From Dinoroseobacter shibae DFL 12 = DSM 16493 (GTDB taxonomy: Bacteria; Pseudomonadota; Alphaproteobacteria; Rhodobacterales; Rhodobacteraceae), in NCBI RefSeq assembly GCF_000018145.1, contig NC_009952.1, forward strand, positions 868,001 through 932,000: a DNA stretch of 64,000 nt. Reading direction: 5' to 3'. The notes beneath the pieces were generated by a model. It made no database searches. It worked only from the letters and a program-made list of their open reading frames with translations, and had not been told where the DNA came from. Below, piece after piece: positions 1-9,655 of this stretch (positions are counted from its first letter, which is position 1; each line of letters begins with the position of its first letter). Position numbers and translations under genes: made by a program.

Positions 1-169
1 AATCCACGAAAGCGTTCCGCGTGTCCGCCACGGGGTCGCAGGTCAGCAGGCTGGTCTGCACGATCTGTCGTCCGGGCAGGGCCGCGGGCATCACCCGGTT
101 CAGGTGCCGCGCGCCGCCCGCCCGGCCCGCATAGGTGTGATCGAGCTTCAGCCGGATGTCATAGAGCAT
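1..169 (-). CDS. Transglutaminase-like family protein, N-terminal fragment
   Basis: An open frame starts at an ATG at 169 (MLYDIRLKLDHTYAG...) and runs off the left edge, leaving 56 visible residues. The beginning resembles the N-terminal beta-domain of the roughly 270-300-residue bacterial transglutaminase family, as does the start of the gene at 2602-5940. It begins 9 bases after the stop of the ATP-grasp/alpha-E gene on the same strand. This fits the usual three-gene cluster of large transglutaminase, ATP-grasp/alpha-E protein and small transglutaminase. The catalytic Cys-His-Asp residues would lie outside the window, so activity cannot be judged. Confidence 0.7.
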   Translation of the reverse strand, partial: MLYDIRLKLDHTYAGRAGGARHLNRVMPAALPGRQIVQTSLLTCDPVADTRNAFVD

Positions 170-178
170 CGCCCGCCC

Positions 179-2593
179 TCATGTCAGGTACGTGGCCGCG
201 AGCAGGTCCGAAAGGGTCCAGATCTGCCGCTGCAGGGTGCGCAGCCGGTCCGGGGTGAGCGTGTCGGGCACCTGCACGGCGAGGTCCGTATGCACCTGCA
301 AGGCCGCGCGGGCCACCGGCGACAGGCCCGGGCTGCGCCGGGTCTGGGGCAGGGCGTCGATATGGCTCTTGAGCCGCCCCAGGTGATAGCCGACCGCGCG
401 GGGATTGTCGGGGTCGAGGGCAAGGATCTGGCGCAGACTGTCGGGGCTCACCGACCTGAGGAACCGCGCCCGGTGGGCCATGGTGCTGTCGCCCAGCTCC
501 AGCGCAAGATCCAGCGCTCCGTCCGGCGCATCGGGGTCCAGCACCCGGGCGAGGATGGCGCACATGGTGCTGGCCCGCTCCACTGACATGCCAGCACTCA
601 TGAACCGCCAGCCCGCCGAGCGGTACATGTTCTCGTGCACCAGCCCGGAAAACCCGGTCAGCTTGCGTAGCAGGATGCCCACCGCCGCCGCCGCCTCTTC
701 GACCGCGATGGGGTTTGCGCGCAGCTTCCGGCTCGCCTTCAGCAGGTCCTTCAGTGCCAGCATCCCGTCCACCGAGACCTGGTCGCGGATGCGCGCAGCA
801 CAGTCGACCGCGGCTTCCAGCGCGGACTGGAACCCTTCGGACAAGGCCACCGGGTCGCGGCCCGTGCTGTTCAGAAACGCGCGCAGGATGAAATCGGGCA
901 GGTCCGCGTCGGGTTCGACCCCGGCGCTGATCAATCCGTAATAGGCGCGGTAGGCCCGCATCGCCCCTTCGGCTCGCTCGATATAGCGCCCAAGCCAGAA
1001 GAGGTTGTCCGCCGCCCGGCTGGGCAGGCTGTAGGCGGAATTCAGCCCCCCCGGATCGCCGCTCGGGGCGGGCATGAGGCTGGGTCTGGGCACCGGACTG
1101 TCGCTGACCACCCAGACATCCGACACCGACCCGCCCGCCTGCATGGCGATGGCCGATGCGTTGTTGCGTGAGGCGACCCGGGCATAGCCGCCCGGCATCA
1201 CCCGCCAACCCGTCGCGGTGCGCGCGAGGAAGATGCGCAGGGACATCGGGCGCGGGGCCAGTTTGCCATCCTTCCAGACAGGGGTCGTGGAGAGCGTCAC
1301 GATCTCCTGGCCCACAAGGTCGCCGCCCCGATCCTCCAGCAGCTTCGCCACCCGGGCGCTGCCCTCGGCGCTGTAATCCTCCGGCGCGCTGGTCCCGCCG
1401 GGGTCGTCATAGGGCAGGCGGGTGGCGTAGGCCGAGCTGATCATCATCTTGTCGCGGTGGGCCAGCACATGGGCGCGTTCGGCCGCCTGGCCGCACCACC
1501 AGGTCGCGATGTTGGGCAGCGCCAGGGGTGCCCCGGTCAGCGCGCGGGATATCTTCGGCAGAAAGGCCAGCATCGCGCGGGTTTCCAGCACCCCGGCCCC
1601 AAGCGCGTTCACGCAGGACACGCCGCCCCGGCGCACCACGTCGACAAAGCCCGCCGTGCCCAGTGTCGAGGCCTCGTTCAGCTCCAGCGGATCGCAGAAC
1701 TCCGCATCCAGCCGACGCCACAGCACCGAGATCGGGCGCAACCCGTTGACCGAGCGCACCTTCAGCTGCCCCTGGTCCACGGTCAGGTCTTCGCCTTCCA
1801 CCAGCAGCATCCCGAGATAGCGCGCAAGGTAAGCGTGCTCGAAATAGACATCGTTCATCTGCCCCGGCGTGAGCAGGGCCAGAGGTTCGTCGCGGTCCTG
1901 CCGCTGGCCCACGAGCGTGTCGCGGAACGCCTGGAAGAACCCGGCGAGCCTGTGGACATTGGCGCGGGCATAGAAGTTCGGGAAGGTCCGGCTGGTCGCG
2001 ATGCGGTTTTCCAGGGCGAAACCCGCGCCGGAGGGGGCGTCCGTCCGGTCGCCCAGCACCCACCACTGGCCCGAGGGCGCGCGCCCGACCTCGAAGGCGA
2101 TGAAGTTCAAAAAATGGCCCGAGGCCGGTTTGACCCCCACCATGGGGCGCAGCCAGGCGGGGTTCTGGGCGATTAGCTCCGCAGGCAGGTGTCCCTCGGC
2201 CAGCAGCCGGTTCTCGCCATAAAGATCGGCGACCACCTGTTCCAGCAGGTCCGCACGCGCGATCAGCCCCGCGGCGATCTCGGTCCATTCCTCCTGCGAC
2301 AGCAGGACGGGGATCGGGCTGAGGGGCCAGTCGCGCTCGCTCGCAGCCTCCGCGCCGTATTTGCGATAATAGACCCCGGCATCGCGCAGATACTGCGTGC
2401 CCCGGTCGAACCGCATGGCCACCCCTTCGGCATCGATCCGGCCCAGGTGTTCCAGGAACGGGCGCCAGACAGGGCGGATGGCGCCCGTCGCATCGAAGAG
2501 CTCATCGGCCACGCCCGGTTGCGGGACATAGCTGCCCAAGAGGCCCCCGAAGGGGCCGGGATCACCCGCGGGCGCAGTCAGGGGATCGGGCAT
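179..2593 (-). CDS. Circularly permuted ATP-grasp / alpha-E domain fusion protein
   Basis: This 804-residue protein joins an N-terminal circularly permuted ATP-grasp region (about residues 1-480) to a C-terminal alpha-E helical domain (about 490-800), recognisable from the SLPSRAADNLFWLGRYIERAE segment. In other genomes the two halves are often separate genes. Iyer and colleagues proposed from context that such ATP-grasp proteins ligate peptides or amides together with transglutaminase-fold peptidases, but the product is unknown. The start is the ATG at 2593, 8 bases after the stop of the upstream transglutaminase gene; a longer frame to 3241 only overlaps that gene. No signal peptide is visible. 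The family call is firm, the biochemistry is not. Confidence 0.9.
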   Translation of the reverse strand: MPDPLTAPAGDPGPFGGLLGSYVPQPGVADELFDATGAIRPVWRPFLEHLGRIDAEGVAMRFDRGTQYLRDAGVYYRKYGAEAASERDWPLSPIPVLLSQEEWTEIAAGLIARADLLEQVVADLYGENRLLAEGHLPAELIAQNPAWLRPMVGVKPASGHFLNFIAFEVGRAPSGQWWVLGDRTDAPSGAGFALENRIATSRTFPNFYARANVHRLAGFFQAFRDTLVGQRQDRDEPLALLTPGQMNDVYFEHAYLARYLGMLLVEGEDLTVDQGQLKVRSVNGLRPISVLWRRLDAEFCDPLELNEASTLGTAGFVDVVRRGGVSCVNALGAGVLETRAMLAFLPKISRALTGAPLALPNIATWWCGQAAERAHVLAHRDKMMISSAYATRLPYDDPGGTSAPEDYSAEGSARVAKLLEDRGGDLVGQEIVTLSTTPVWKDGKLAPRPMSLRIFLARTATGWRVMPGGYARVASRNNASAIAMQAGGSVSDVWVVSDSPVPRPSLMPAPSGDPGGLNSAYSLPSRAADNLFWLGRYIERAEGAMRAYRAYYGLISAGVEPDADLPDFILRAFLNSTGRDPVALSEGFQSALEAAVDCAARIRDQVSVDGMLALKDLLKASRKLRANPIAVEEAAAAVGILLRKLTGFSGLVHENMYRSAGWRFMSAGMSVERASTMCAILARVLDPDAPDGALDLALELGDSTMAHRARFLRSVSPDSLRQILALDPDNPRAVGYHLGRLKSHIDALPQTRRSPGLSPVARAALQVHTDLAVQVPDTLTPDRLRTLQRQIWTLSDLLAATYLT

Positions 2594-2601
2594 GGGCCAT
2601 G

Positions 2602-5600
2602 TCAGACATTCGGGGGCCGTCTCAGGTCCAGTGTCATCGGGAATTCCGGGTGCGGGGTTTCCGCAAGCGGCGTGTGGTCGCCTGCAGTATGACCGTGCGC
2701 TTCGAACCGGGCAAGGCGGCGGGCCTCGGCCTCGTTGCCGTTGACCGGAAAGGTGTCGTAATTGCGCCCGCCCGGATGGGCCACGTGGTAGCGGCAGCCG
2801 CCCAGGGCCCGCCCGGTCCAGCTGTCGAAGATGTCGAAGGTCAGCGGGGCCTGCACGGGCAGGGTCGGATGCAGGCTCTCGGCCGGTTGCCACGCCTTGT
2901 AGCGGACCGCCGCCACCCGGGTTTCGGGGCAGGCGGTCGGGCGCAGGGGCACGCGGCGGCCATTGGCGGTCACGGTGTAGCGCGCGGGGTCCGCCCCGGT
3001 CAGCTTGACCTGCAAGCGCTCCACCGAACTGTCGGTGTAGCGCACCGTGCCGCCGATCGCCCCCGTCTCGCCCAGCACATGCCACGGCTCCAGCGCCTGG
3101 CGCAGCTCCAGCGTCATGCCCTCGTACGTGACCTCGCCGCAAAACGGGAAGCGGAACTCCGACTGGGCGGTGAACCAGGCCGGGTCCACGGGCAGGCCGT
3201 GCGCGGCCAGATCGCGGCAGACCTCGGTGAAATCCTCCCACAGGAAATGGGGCAGCATGAACCGGTCATGGAGCTGCGTGCCCCAGCGGGTCAGCGGCCC
3301 CGACAGCGGCGCCTCCCAGAACCGGGCGATAAGGGCGCGGATCAACACCTGCTGGGCCAGCGACATACGCGGGTTGGGCGGCATCTCGAAGCCGCGGAAC
3401 TCCACGAGGCCCAGTCGCCCCGTGGGGCCGTCGGGGGAATAGAGCTTGTCGATGCAGATCTCGGACCGGTGCGTGTTGCCCGTCACGTCGATCAGCGCGT
3501 TGCGCAAGAGCCGGTCCACCAGCCAGGGCGTCGGGGCCGCGCCCTTGTCCGGATCGGGGATGTTGGCGAGCGCGATTTCCAACTCGTAAAGGCTGTCATG
3601 CCGGGCCTCGTCGATGCGCGGCGCCTGGCTCGTGGGGCCCACGAAAACGCCGGAGAACAGGTAAGAGAGGCTCGGATGCCGGTTCCAGTGCAGGATCAGC
3701 GAGCGCAGCAGGTCCGGGCGCCGCAGGAAGGGGCTGTCCTCGGGGGTGGCCCCGCCGACGACCACATGGTTGCCGCCGCCGGTGCCGGTATGGCGCCCGT
3801 CGATCATGAACTTGTCCGCGCCAAGCCGGGCTTGCCGCGCCTCTTCATAGACCGCTTCGGTGATCGCGACGCAGTCGTCCCAGCTGTGCGCGGGATGGAC
3901 GTTCACCTCGATCACGCCCGGGTCCGGGGCCACGCGGATCACGTTGAGGCGGCTGTCGCCCGGCGGCGCGTAACCTTCGATATGGACGGGCGTGCCCTGG
4001 GCGGTGGCGGCGGCTTCGGTCGCGGCGAGCAACTCGAGGTAATCCGCCGCCGACTCCACCGGCGGCAGGAAGACGCAGAGCTTGCCCTCGCGCGGCTCGA
4101 CGCTGATCGCGGTGCGCACCGGGCCGCCGATCTCGGTCAGGTACTGCGCGGTCTGGGTCTCGCCGCCTTCGGAGGCTGTGCTGCTGGCAGGGGCGCGTTC
4201 GCGCCGGTCGCGCAGACGCTCGGCTTCGCGCGCCACGAGGTCGGGCTCGGGCAGGGGGGCCTGCTCCGCAAACGGGTCGGCCGGATAGGTGTAGGGGTAG
4301 CTGGCCGCCGGCACATGCGGCAGGGAGCCCAGGGGCAGCCGGTAGCCCACGGGGCTGTCGCCCGGGGTCAGGAACAGCTTGCCACGCCGGAGCGACCAGC
4401 GCTCCGAGCGCCAGCCCGCGCCCGCCTTCGCCTGCCAGCGCTGCACCGGCAGGACGTAGCCCGACGGCTCGGTCAGGCCGCGCTCGAACACCCGCGCGAT
4501 GCGGTGGCGCTCTTCGGGGTCTTTCAGCTTGGAATTCTCGGGGCTCACGTTCTCGGGCAGCTGCGCCTCGCGCACCAGCCACTCGGCCGGGTCCTCATAG
4601 GCGGGGGTCACGTTGTCCTCGGGCACGCCAAGGGCTGCCGCGATGCCCGACAGCAGGGATTCGGCCGCCTCCGGGCCGGGGGTGGCGTCGGTCTTCTCCC
4701 GCGCGATCAGGTCCGCATTGGTCCAGAGCGGCTTGCCGTCCCCGCGCCAGTAGAGCGAGAAGGTCCAGCGCGGCAGGGTCTCCCCCGGATACCACTTGCC
4801 CTGCCCGTAATGCAGAAACCCGCCCGGCGCAAAGCGGTCGCGCAACCGCCGGATCAGCGTATCGGCCAGCGCCCGCTTGGTCGGGCCCACGGCAGCGGTG
4901 TTCCATTCCGCGCTCTCGAAATCGTCGATCGACACGAAGGTCGGCTCGCCCCCCATGGTCAGCCGCACGTCGCCGGCATCGAGCTTGGCGTCGACCTTGC
5001 GGCCCAGATCGTTCAGAGCCTCCCACGCGGTATCGGAAAACGGCTTGGTGATGCGCGGATGCTCGGCGGTGCGCGTGACCTGCATGTCGAAGTTGAACTC
5101 GACATTGGCGGCACTGGCCACGCCGGCAATCGGGGCGGCGTTGCGGTAATGGGGGGTGGCGGCCAGCGGGATGTGGCTCTCGCCCGCCAGAAGCCCGCTG
5201 GTGGGGTCGAGCCCGATCCACCCCGCGCCGGGCAGGTACACCTCGGCCCAGGCATGCAGGTCGGTAAAATCGTGATCCGTCCCCGACGGGCCGTCCAGCG
5301 CCTCGAGATCCGGTTTCAACTGGATCAGGTAGCCCGAACAGAACCGCGCCGCGAAGCCCAGGTGCCGCAGGATCTGGATCAGCAGCCAGGAGCTGTCCCG
5401 GCACGACCCCTTGCCCACGGTCAGGGTCTCTTCAGCGGTCTGCACCCCCGGCTCCATCCGGATGACATAGCCGATATCCCGCGCGATCCGCGCGTTCAGC
5501 CCGACGAGGAAATCCACCGTCCGCGACGTGTCCCGCGGCAGCGCGTCGAGATAGGCCCGCAGGCGCGGCCCCGCCGCCTCGGGCGCCTTGTAGATGCTCA

Positions 5601-5940
5601 GATCCGCGGCGAGATCCTCGGGATAGGCAAAGGGCCATTCCTCGGCGGTGTCCTCCACGAAGAAGTCGAACGGGTTGTAGACCGACATGTCCGCGACCAG
5701 GTCGACCTCGATCTTCAGCTCCCGCACCGGCTCCGGGAAGACGAAGCGCGCCATCCAGTTGCCATAGGGGTCCTGCTGGTGGTTCACGAAATGCCCCTCG
5801 GGCGACACCTTCAGCGCGTGGGAGATCACCCGGGTCCGGCTGTGCGGCGCCGGGCGCAGGCGGATGATCTGCGGCCCGAGTGTCACGGGGCGATCGTACT
5901 TGTAATGGGTCAGGTGATAGATGCTGGCCGTGATGGACAT
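2602..5940 (-). CDS. Large transglutaminase-like protein with DUF2126 C-terminal region
   Basis: The 1112-residue protein starts [19 protein letters not shown], the typical N-terminal beta-domain of bacterial transglutaminase-like proteins. A papain-like core follows near residues 150-260, with a catalytic Cys in the [11 protein letters not shown] segment and a His in [11 protein letters not shown]. The remaining roughly 750 residues match the long DUF2126 region that accompanies this family. Length is typical. It is first in a minus-strand operon with the ATP-grasp/alpha-E gene and the small transglutaminase at the left edge. The family is thought to process or cross-link a peptide, but no substrate is established. 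The protein looks cytoplasmic because no signal peptide is seen. Confidence 0.9.
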   Translation of the reverse strand: MSITASIYHLTHYKYDRPVTLGPQIIRLRPAPHSRTRVISHALKVSPEGHFVNHQQDPYGNWMARFVFPEPVRELKIEVDLVADMSVYNPFDFFVEDTAEEWPFAYPEDLAADLSIYKAPEAAGPRLRAYLDALPRDTSRTVDFLVGLNARIARDIGYVIRMEPGVQTAEETLTVGKGSCRDSSWLLIQILRHLGFAARFCSGYLIQLKPDLEALDGPSGTDHDFTDLHAWAEVYLPGAGWIGLDPTSGLLAGESHIPLAATPHYRNAAPIAGVASAANVEFNFDMQVTRTAEHPRITKPFSDTAWEALNDLGRKVDAKLDAGDVRLTMGGEPTFVSIDDFESAEWNTAAVGPTKRALADTLIRRLRDRFAPGGFLHYGQGKWYPGETLPRWTFSLYWRGDGKPLWTNADLIAREKTDATPGPEAAESLLSGIAAALGVPEDNVTPAYEDPAEWLVREAQLPENVSPENSKLKDPEERHRIARVFERGLTEPSGYVLPVQRWQAKAGAGWRSERWSLRRGKLFLTPGDSPVGYRLPLGSLPHVPAASYPYTYPADPFAEQAPLPEPDLVAREAERLRDRRERAPASSTASEGGETQTAQYLTEIGGPVRTAISVEPREGKLCVFLPPVESAADYLELLAATEAAATAQGTPVHIEGYAPPGDSRLNVIRVAPDPGVIEVNVHPAHSWDDCVAITEAVYEEARQARLGADKFMIDGRHTGTGGGNHVVVGGATPEDSPFLRRPDLLRSLILHWNRHPSLSYLFSGVFVGPTSQAPRIDEARHDSLYELEIALANIPDPDKGAAPTPWLVDRLLRNALIDVTGNTHRSEICIDKLYSPDGPTGRLGLVEFRGFEMPPNPRMSLAQQVLIRALIARFWEAPLSGPLTRWGTQLHDRFMLPHFLWEDFTEVCRDLAAHGLPVDPAWFTAQSEFRFPFCGEVTYEGMTLELRQALEPWHVLGETGAIGGTVRYTDSSVERLQVKLTGADPARYTVTANGRRVPLRPTACPETRVAAVRYKAWQPAESLHPTLPVQAPLTFDIFDSWTGRALGGCRYHVAHPGGRNYDTFPVNGNEAEARRLARFEAHGHTAGDHTPLAETPHPEFPMTLDLRRPPNV

Positions 5941-6195
5941 GGACTGCCGCCTTCCGGGAAATGGCCTCTGTTGGTTCGTCCTAGACCACCCGGTCGGTTT
6001 TGCAAGGGCCGGATGGTCGGGGCGAAGCCGCCGGTCCGAGGTGCTGGGGGCGGGCAGGGGCGATGGGGGCGCGCCCTTGCGGGTTGGACCGATGCGGCGC
6101 TGCTCCGGGCGCGCGGCCCGTGTGGCGACCTCGATATCCTCTGGTCAGAGCGCGGGCAGTTTGGCCGGGACCGGTTTGATCCCGGGGCGCGGCCC

Positions 6196-6888
6196 CTACA
6201 CGCCCAGCCAGCGGTTGGTTTGCTCGGCCCCAAGCGCGTCGATCGAACCGGACCAGACCGTCCTGCCCCGGGCGAGGATGACCGCCGTATCGGCCACCTG
6301 CCGCAACTCCCGCAGGGACTTGTCCACCAGGATCAGGCTCAGCCCGCCTTCCGCGCGCAGCCGCGCGATGGCCGCCCAGATCTCCTGCCGGACCACCGGG
6401 GCCAGCCCCTCGGTGGCCTCGTCCAGCACCAGAAGCCGCGGGTTCGTCATCAGCGCCCGCCCGATCGCCAGCATCTGCTGCTCGCCCCCCGAGAGCGACC
6501 GCGCCACCTGGTCCCGGCGCTCGGCCAGCCGCGGGAAAAGCGCGCCCACCCGCGCCATGTCCCACGGCCCCGGACGTGCCGCGGCCAACAGGTTCTCCGC
6601 CACGGTCAGCGGCGCGAAACACCGACGCCCCTCGGGCACCAGCCCGACCCCGAGCCGCGCGATCCGGTGCGCGGGCCGCCCGGTGATCTCCACCCCCGCC
6701 AGGCGCACGCGGCCGCCGGTCGGCGGCAGCAGTCCGCACAGGGTCTTGAGCGTCGTGCTCTTGCCCATGCCGTTGCGCCCCATCAGGGCCAGCGCCCCGC
6801 CCTCTTTCAGGGTCAGGTCCACCCCGAACAGCGCCTGGGATGCGCCATAGGCGGCGGTCACGCCCTCGATCTGCACCAGCGGGCTCAC
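6196..6888 (-). CDS. livF: Branched-chain-type ABC transporter ATP-binding protein LivF
   Basis: This 230-residue ATPase is of the LivF type. Walker A is GRNGMGKST, the signature is LSGGEQQMLAIGRAL and Walker B is LLVLDEA. It energises import by the LivHM permease together with LivG. Its ATG overlaps the LivG stop by four bases (ATGA), so the two are probably translationally coupled. It is last in the operon. The Ala after the Walker B Glu, where many ABC proteins have Pro, is common in LivF. Substrate specificity of this subfamily ranges from branched-chain amino acids to urea, amides and aromatic acids and cannot be read from the ATPase. Confidence 0.93.
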   Translation of the reverse strand: MSPLVQIEGVTAAYGASQALFGVDLTLKEGGALALMGRNGMGKSTTLKTLCGLLPPTGGRVRLAGVEITGRPAHRIARLGVGLVPEGRRCFAPLTVAENLLAAARPGPWDMARVGALFPRLAERRDQVARSLSGGEQQMLAIGRALMTNPRLLVLDEATEGLAPVVRQEIWAAIARLRAEGGLSLILVDKSLRELRQVADTAVILARGRTVWSGSIDALGAEQTNRWLGV

Positions 6889-7637
6889 GGCCCCTCCTCG
6901 CCCAGATAGGCGACGCGCACATCGCGGTTGCGGCGGATCTCCTCCGGCGCGCCGGTGGCGATCACCTCCCCCGCGACCAGCACGGTGATCCGGTCTGCCA
7001 GGGCAAAGACCGCGTCCATGTCATGCTCTACCAGCAGGATCGGCGCCTCGGCCCGCAGCCCATCGAGCAGCCCGGTCATCGCCGCCGTCCCCTCCAGGCC
7101 CAGCCCGGCCATGGGCTCGTCCATCACGAACAGCCTCGGCGCGAGTGTCAGCGCCACGGCGACCTCCAGTTGCCGCCGCTGTCCGTGGGACAGTTCCGCC
7201 GTGACCGCGCCCGCATGTTCGGCCAGCCCGACGCGCTGCAAGGCCGCCTCGGCCACCGCGCGCAGGGCAGCGTCCTTGAGGATCGGCCGCCAGAGCGACA
7301 GCCGCGCGCCCGTCGCCCCCTGCGCGCCCAGAACCGCGTTCTCCAGCACCGTGTGACCCATCGCCAGCTGCGAGATCTGAAACGTCCGCGCTAGGCCGAG
7401 CCGCGCCCGCGCCGGGGTGGGCAGGCCGGTGATGTCCCGCCCTTCCAGGCTCACCGTGCCCGCATCGGGCCGCAGCGCCCCGGTGATCTGCGCGATCAGG
7501 GTGGATTTGCCCGCCCCGTTCGGCCCGATCAGCGCGTGGATCTCGCCGGGGCGCAGATCGAGGCTGACCGCCCGGCTCGCCTCCAGCGCGCCGAACCGCT
7601 TGGTCACCCGGTCAAGGGCGAGGATCGGCGCGCTCAC
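6885..7637 (-). CDS. livG: Branched-chain-type ABC transporter ATP-binding protein LivG
   Basis: The 250-residue ATPase carries Walker A GPNGAGKST, signature LSHGQRRQLEVA, Walker B LFVMDEP and a switch His in LLVEHDM. The C-terminal segment EEIRRNRDVRVAYLGEE is the LivG hallmark. I choose the GTG at 7637 as start. It overlaps the LivM stop as GTGA and gives the expected MSAPILALDRVTKRFG beginning. The open frame continues further upstream only as an overlap of livM. It works as a heterodimer with LivF on the LivHM membrane subunits. Confidence 0.92.
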   Translation of the reverse strand: MSAPILALDRVTKRFGALEASRAVSLDLRPGEIHALIGPNGAGKSTLIAQITGALRPDAGTVSLEGRDITGLPTPARARLGLARTFQISQLAMGHTVLENAVLGAQGATGARLSLWRPILKDAALRAVAEAALQRVGLAEHAGAVTAELSHGQRRQLEVAVALTLAPRLFVMDEPMAGLGLEGTAAMTGLLDGLRAEAPILLVEHDMDAVFALADRITVLVAGEVIATGAPEEIRRNRDVRVAYLGEEGP

Positions 7638-8608
7638 GCCCGCCCCCGCAGCAGCGTGCCCACCAGCCCGCCCTTGGCGAAGAGCACAACGCCCAGCAGA
7701 AGCGCCCCGAGATAGATCAGCCAGTACTCGCTCAGCCCGCCCAGCCAATGCTCCAGCAGGATGAAGAGCGCGGCGCCCGCCACCGGCCCGAAGAGCCGCG
7801 CGACCCCGCCGAGGATCACGAAGACCATGATCTCGCCCGAGGTGTGCCAGCTGAACATGGCGGGGCTGACGAACCGGTTGAGATCGGCGAAGAGCGCGCC
7901 CGCCAACCCCGTGATCGCGCCGGAGATGGTGAAAGCGATGAGCCGCAACCGAAAGGGCGAGAAGCCCAGCGTCTCCGCCCGCGCCGGGGCCTGCCGCGCG
8001 GTGGACAGCGCCAGACCGAAGGGCGACGCGGTGATCCGCGCGCAGACAAACAGCGCCAGCAGCAGCAGCCCGTAGCACAGCAGGAAGAACTGGATCGGGT
8101 CGAGCGTGTTCAGCCCCGGAAAGCCGTTGCGCACATAGATCGACAGCCCGTCCTCGCCGCCATAGGCGGGCCAGGAAATGGCGAAGTAGTAGAACATCTG
8201 GCCGAAGGCGAGGGTGATCATGATGAAATAGACCCCCGTGGTGCGCAGGGACAGCGCGCCCACGGCCAGCGCGGCCAGCGCGCTCAGGGCCATTGCGGTC
8301 AGCCATATCACCGGCATCGACTTCGTGCCCTCGATCACGAAGGGCGCCTCCATCAGCGGATCGAAGGTCTGCGCGTGGTGGGCGAGAATGCCCATCGCAT
8401 ACCCCCCGATCCCGAAAAACAGGGCATGCCCGAGGCTCACCATCCCCCCCAACCCCAGCGCCAGGTTCAGCCCGACACCGGCCAGCGCCAGGATCGCCAC
8501 CCGGGTCGCCAGCGTGATCGTGAACGGCTCGTCCGCCACCCAGGCCCAGAGCGGCACGGCCAGCAGGCCGAGCGCGATTGCGAAGTTGATCCAAGTCTCC
8601 CGGCCCAT
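7634..8608 (-). CDS. livM: Branched-chain-type ABC transporter permease LivM
   Basis: The 324-residue membrane protein has about eight to nine hydrophobic segments and typical LivM sequences such as GVGLNLALGLGGMVSLGHALFF near the N-terminus. The LGFSPFRLRLIAFTISGAITGLAGAL loop near residue 210 is the cytoplasmic coupling region that contacts the ATPases. It forms the permease dimer with LivH. It starts one base after the livH stop and overlaps the livG start by four bases, so the genes are one transcription unit. Nothing in the sequence indicates the substrate. Confidence 0.92.
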   Translation of the reverse strand: MGRETWINFAIALGLLAVPLWAWVADEPFTITLATRVAILALAGVGLNLALGLGGMVSLGHALFFGIGGYAMGILAHHAQTFDPLMEAPFVIEGTKSMPVIWLTAMALSALAALAVGALSLRTTGVYFIMITLAFGQMFYYFAISWPAYGGEDGLSIYVRNGFPGLNTLDPIQFFLLCYGLLLLALFVCARITASPFGLALSTARQAPARAETLGFSPFRLRLIAFTISGAITGLAGALFADLNRFVSPAMFSWHTSGEIMVFVILGGVARLFGPVAGAALFILLEHWLGGLSEYWLIYLGALLLGVVLFAKGGLVGTLLRGRA

Positions 8609-8609
8609 G

Positions 8610-9527
8610 TCAGCTCTGCCCGAACAGGCCGCTGGGCCGGAAGATCAGCACCCCGGCCATCAGGATGTAGATCGCCATGGAGGCCAGCGCCGAGCCCACC
8701 GCCGTGGCCATGGACGGCTCCAGCACCGTGCCGAACGCCACGGGCAGGAGCGTGCGCCCCAGCGTGTCGGTCAGCCCCAGCAGGAGCGCGCCGACAAAGG
8801 CCCCCTTGATCGACCCGATCCCGCCGATCACGATCACCACGAAGGCCAGGATCAGCACCGGCTCGCCCATGCCGACCTGCACCGACTGGAGCGCGCCCAC
8901 CAGCGCCCCCGCCAGCCCCGCAAGGGCCGCGCCAAGGGCAAAGACCAGCGTGTAGAGCCGGTCGATATCCACGCCCAGGGCCGCGATCATCTCCCGATCC
9001 GCCTCGCCCGCCCGGATCTGCACGCCGATCCGGGTCTTGGCGATCAGCCAGAACAGGGCCGCGGCAATCGCCAGCCCGATCCCGATGATCGCCAGCCGGT
9101 AGGCCGGGTATTCGATCCCGAAGGGCAGGGTGACCGGGCCGGAAAGCGCCGCGGGCACCTCCAGGAACAGCGGAAAGGACCCGAAGATCCAGCGCGTGCC
9201 CTCCGAGAAGATCAGGATCAGCGCGAAGGTCGCAAGCACCTGGTCGAGATGGTCGCGGGCATAGAGCCGCCGGATGATCGTCACCTCGATCAGCGCGCCC
9301 GCGGCGGCGGCCGCCGCCAGCGCGGCGGCGAGGCCCAGCACGAAGGAGCCCGTCGCCCCGGCCACGGCGGCGGCGGCAAACGCGCCGACCATGTAGAGCG
9401 AGCCATGGGCGAGGTTGATCAACCCCATGACGCCGAAGACCAGCGTCAGCCCGGCCGCCATCAGAAACAGCATCACGCCGAATTGCAGCCCGTTCAGGAC
9501 CTGCTCGATCAGGAGGATCGCACTCAT
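8610..9527 (-). CDS. livH: Branched-chain-type ABC transporter permease LivH
   Basis: This 305-residue permease begins with the characteristic LivH sequence GLQFGVMLFLMAAGLTLVFGVMGLINLAHG, and has eight or so hydrophobic helices. The coupling loop lies around GVQIRAGEADREMIAALGVD. It pairs with LivM. It lies downstream of the binding-protein gene with a 128-base gap that holds two adjacent perfect palindromes. The gap may let the cell make more binding protein than permease. The family call is secure, the substrate unknown. Confidence 0.92.
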   Translation of the reverse strand: MSAILLIEQVLNGLQFGVMLFLMAAGLTLVFGVMGLINLAHGSLYMVGAFAAAAVAGATGSFVLGLAAALAAAAAAGALIEVTIIRRLYARDHLDQVLATFALILIFSEGTRWIFGSFPLFLEVPAALSGPVTLPFGIEYPAYRLAIIGIGLAIAAALFWLIAKTRIGVQIRAGEADREMIAALGVDIDRLYTLVFALGAALAGLAGALVGALQSVQVGMGEPVLILAFVVIVIGGIGSIKGAFVGALLLGLTDTLGRTLLPVAFGTVLEPSMATAVGSALASMAIYILMAGVLIFRPSGLFGQS

Positions 9528-9579
9528 CTGCCTGCCTGTGTCTTCACCGCCCTGGACCCGTCGCGCCGGGGCGAACCCC

Positions 9580-9636
9580 GCGCGACCAAGGCTCTTGCAA
9601 GAGCCTTGTCAAGCGCCTTGCAAGGCGCTTGGTCGC
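9580..9636. repeat. Twin 22-bp palindromes between binding-protein and livH genes
   Basis: Two perfect 22-base palindromes lie at 9587-9608 (core GGCTCTTGCAAGAGCC) and 9610-9631 (core GCGCCTTGCAAGGCGC), one base apart. A 9-base outer inverted repeat, GCGACCAAG at 9582-9590 and CTTGGTCGC at 9628-9636, brackets both. RNA from the minus strand would form two consecutive hairpins without a U-tract, inside the operon between the solute-binding protein and livH. A related pair occurs at 13966-14005. Transcript stabiliser/attenuator or mobile REP-like element are both possible. Confidence 0.85.
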
Positions 9637-9655
9637 CCCGGCTCACCCGGTCTGC

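Noticed and set aside
2599-6909. Very long plus-strand open frame of about 1430 codons opposite the transglutaminase gene
   Set aside because: It is antisense to two well-recognised genes, has low-complexity Arg/Gly/Ala-rich composition and resembles no family; long mirror frames are common at this GC content.
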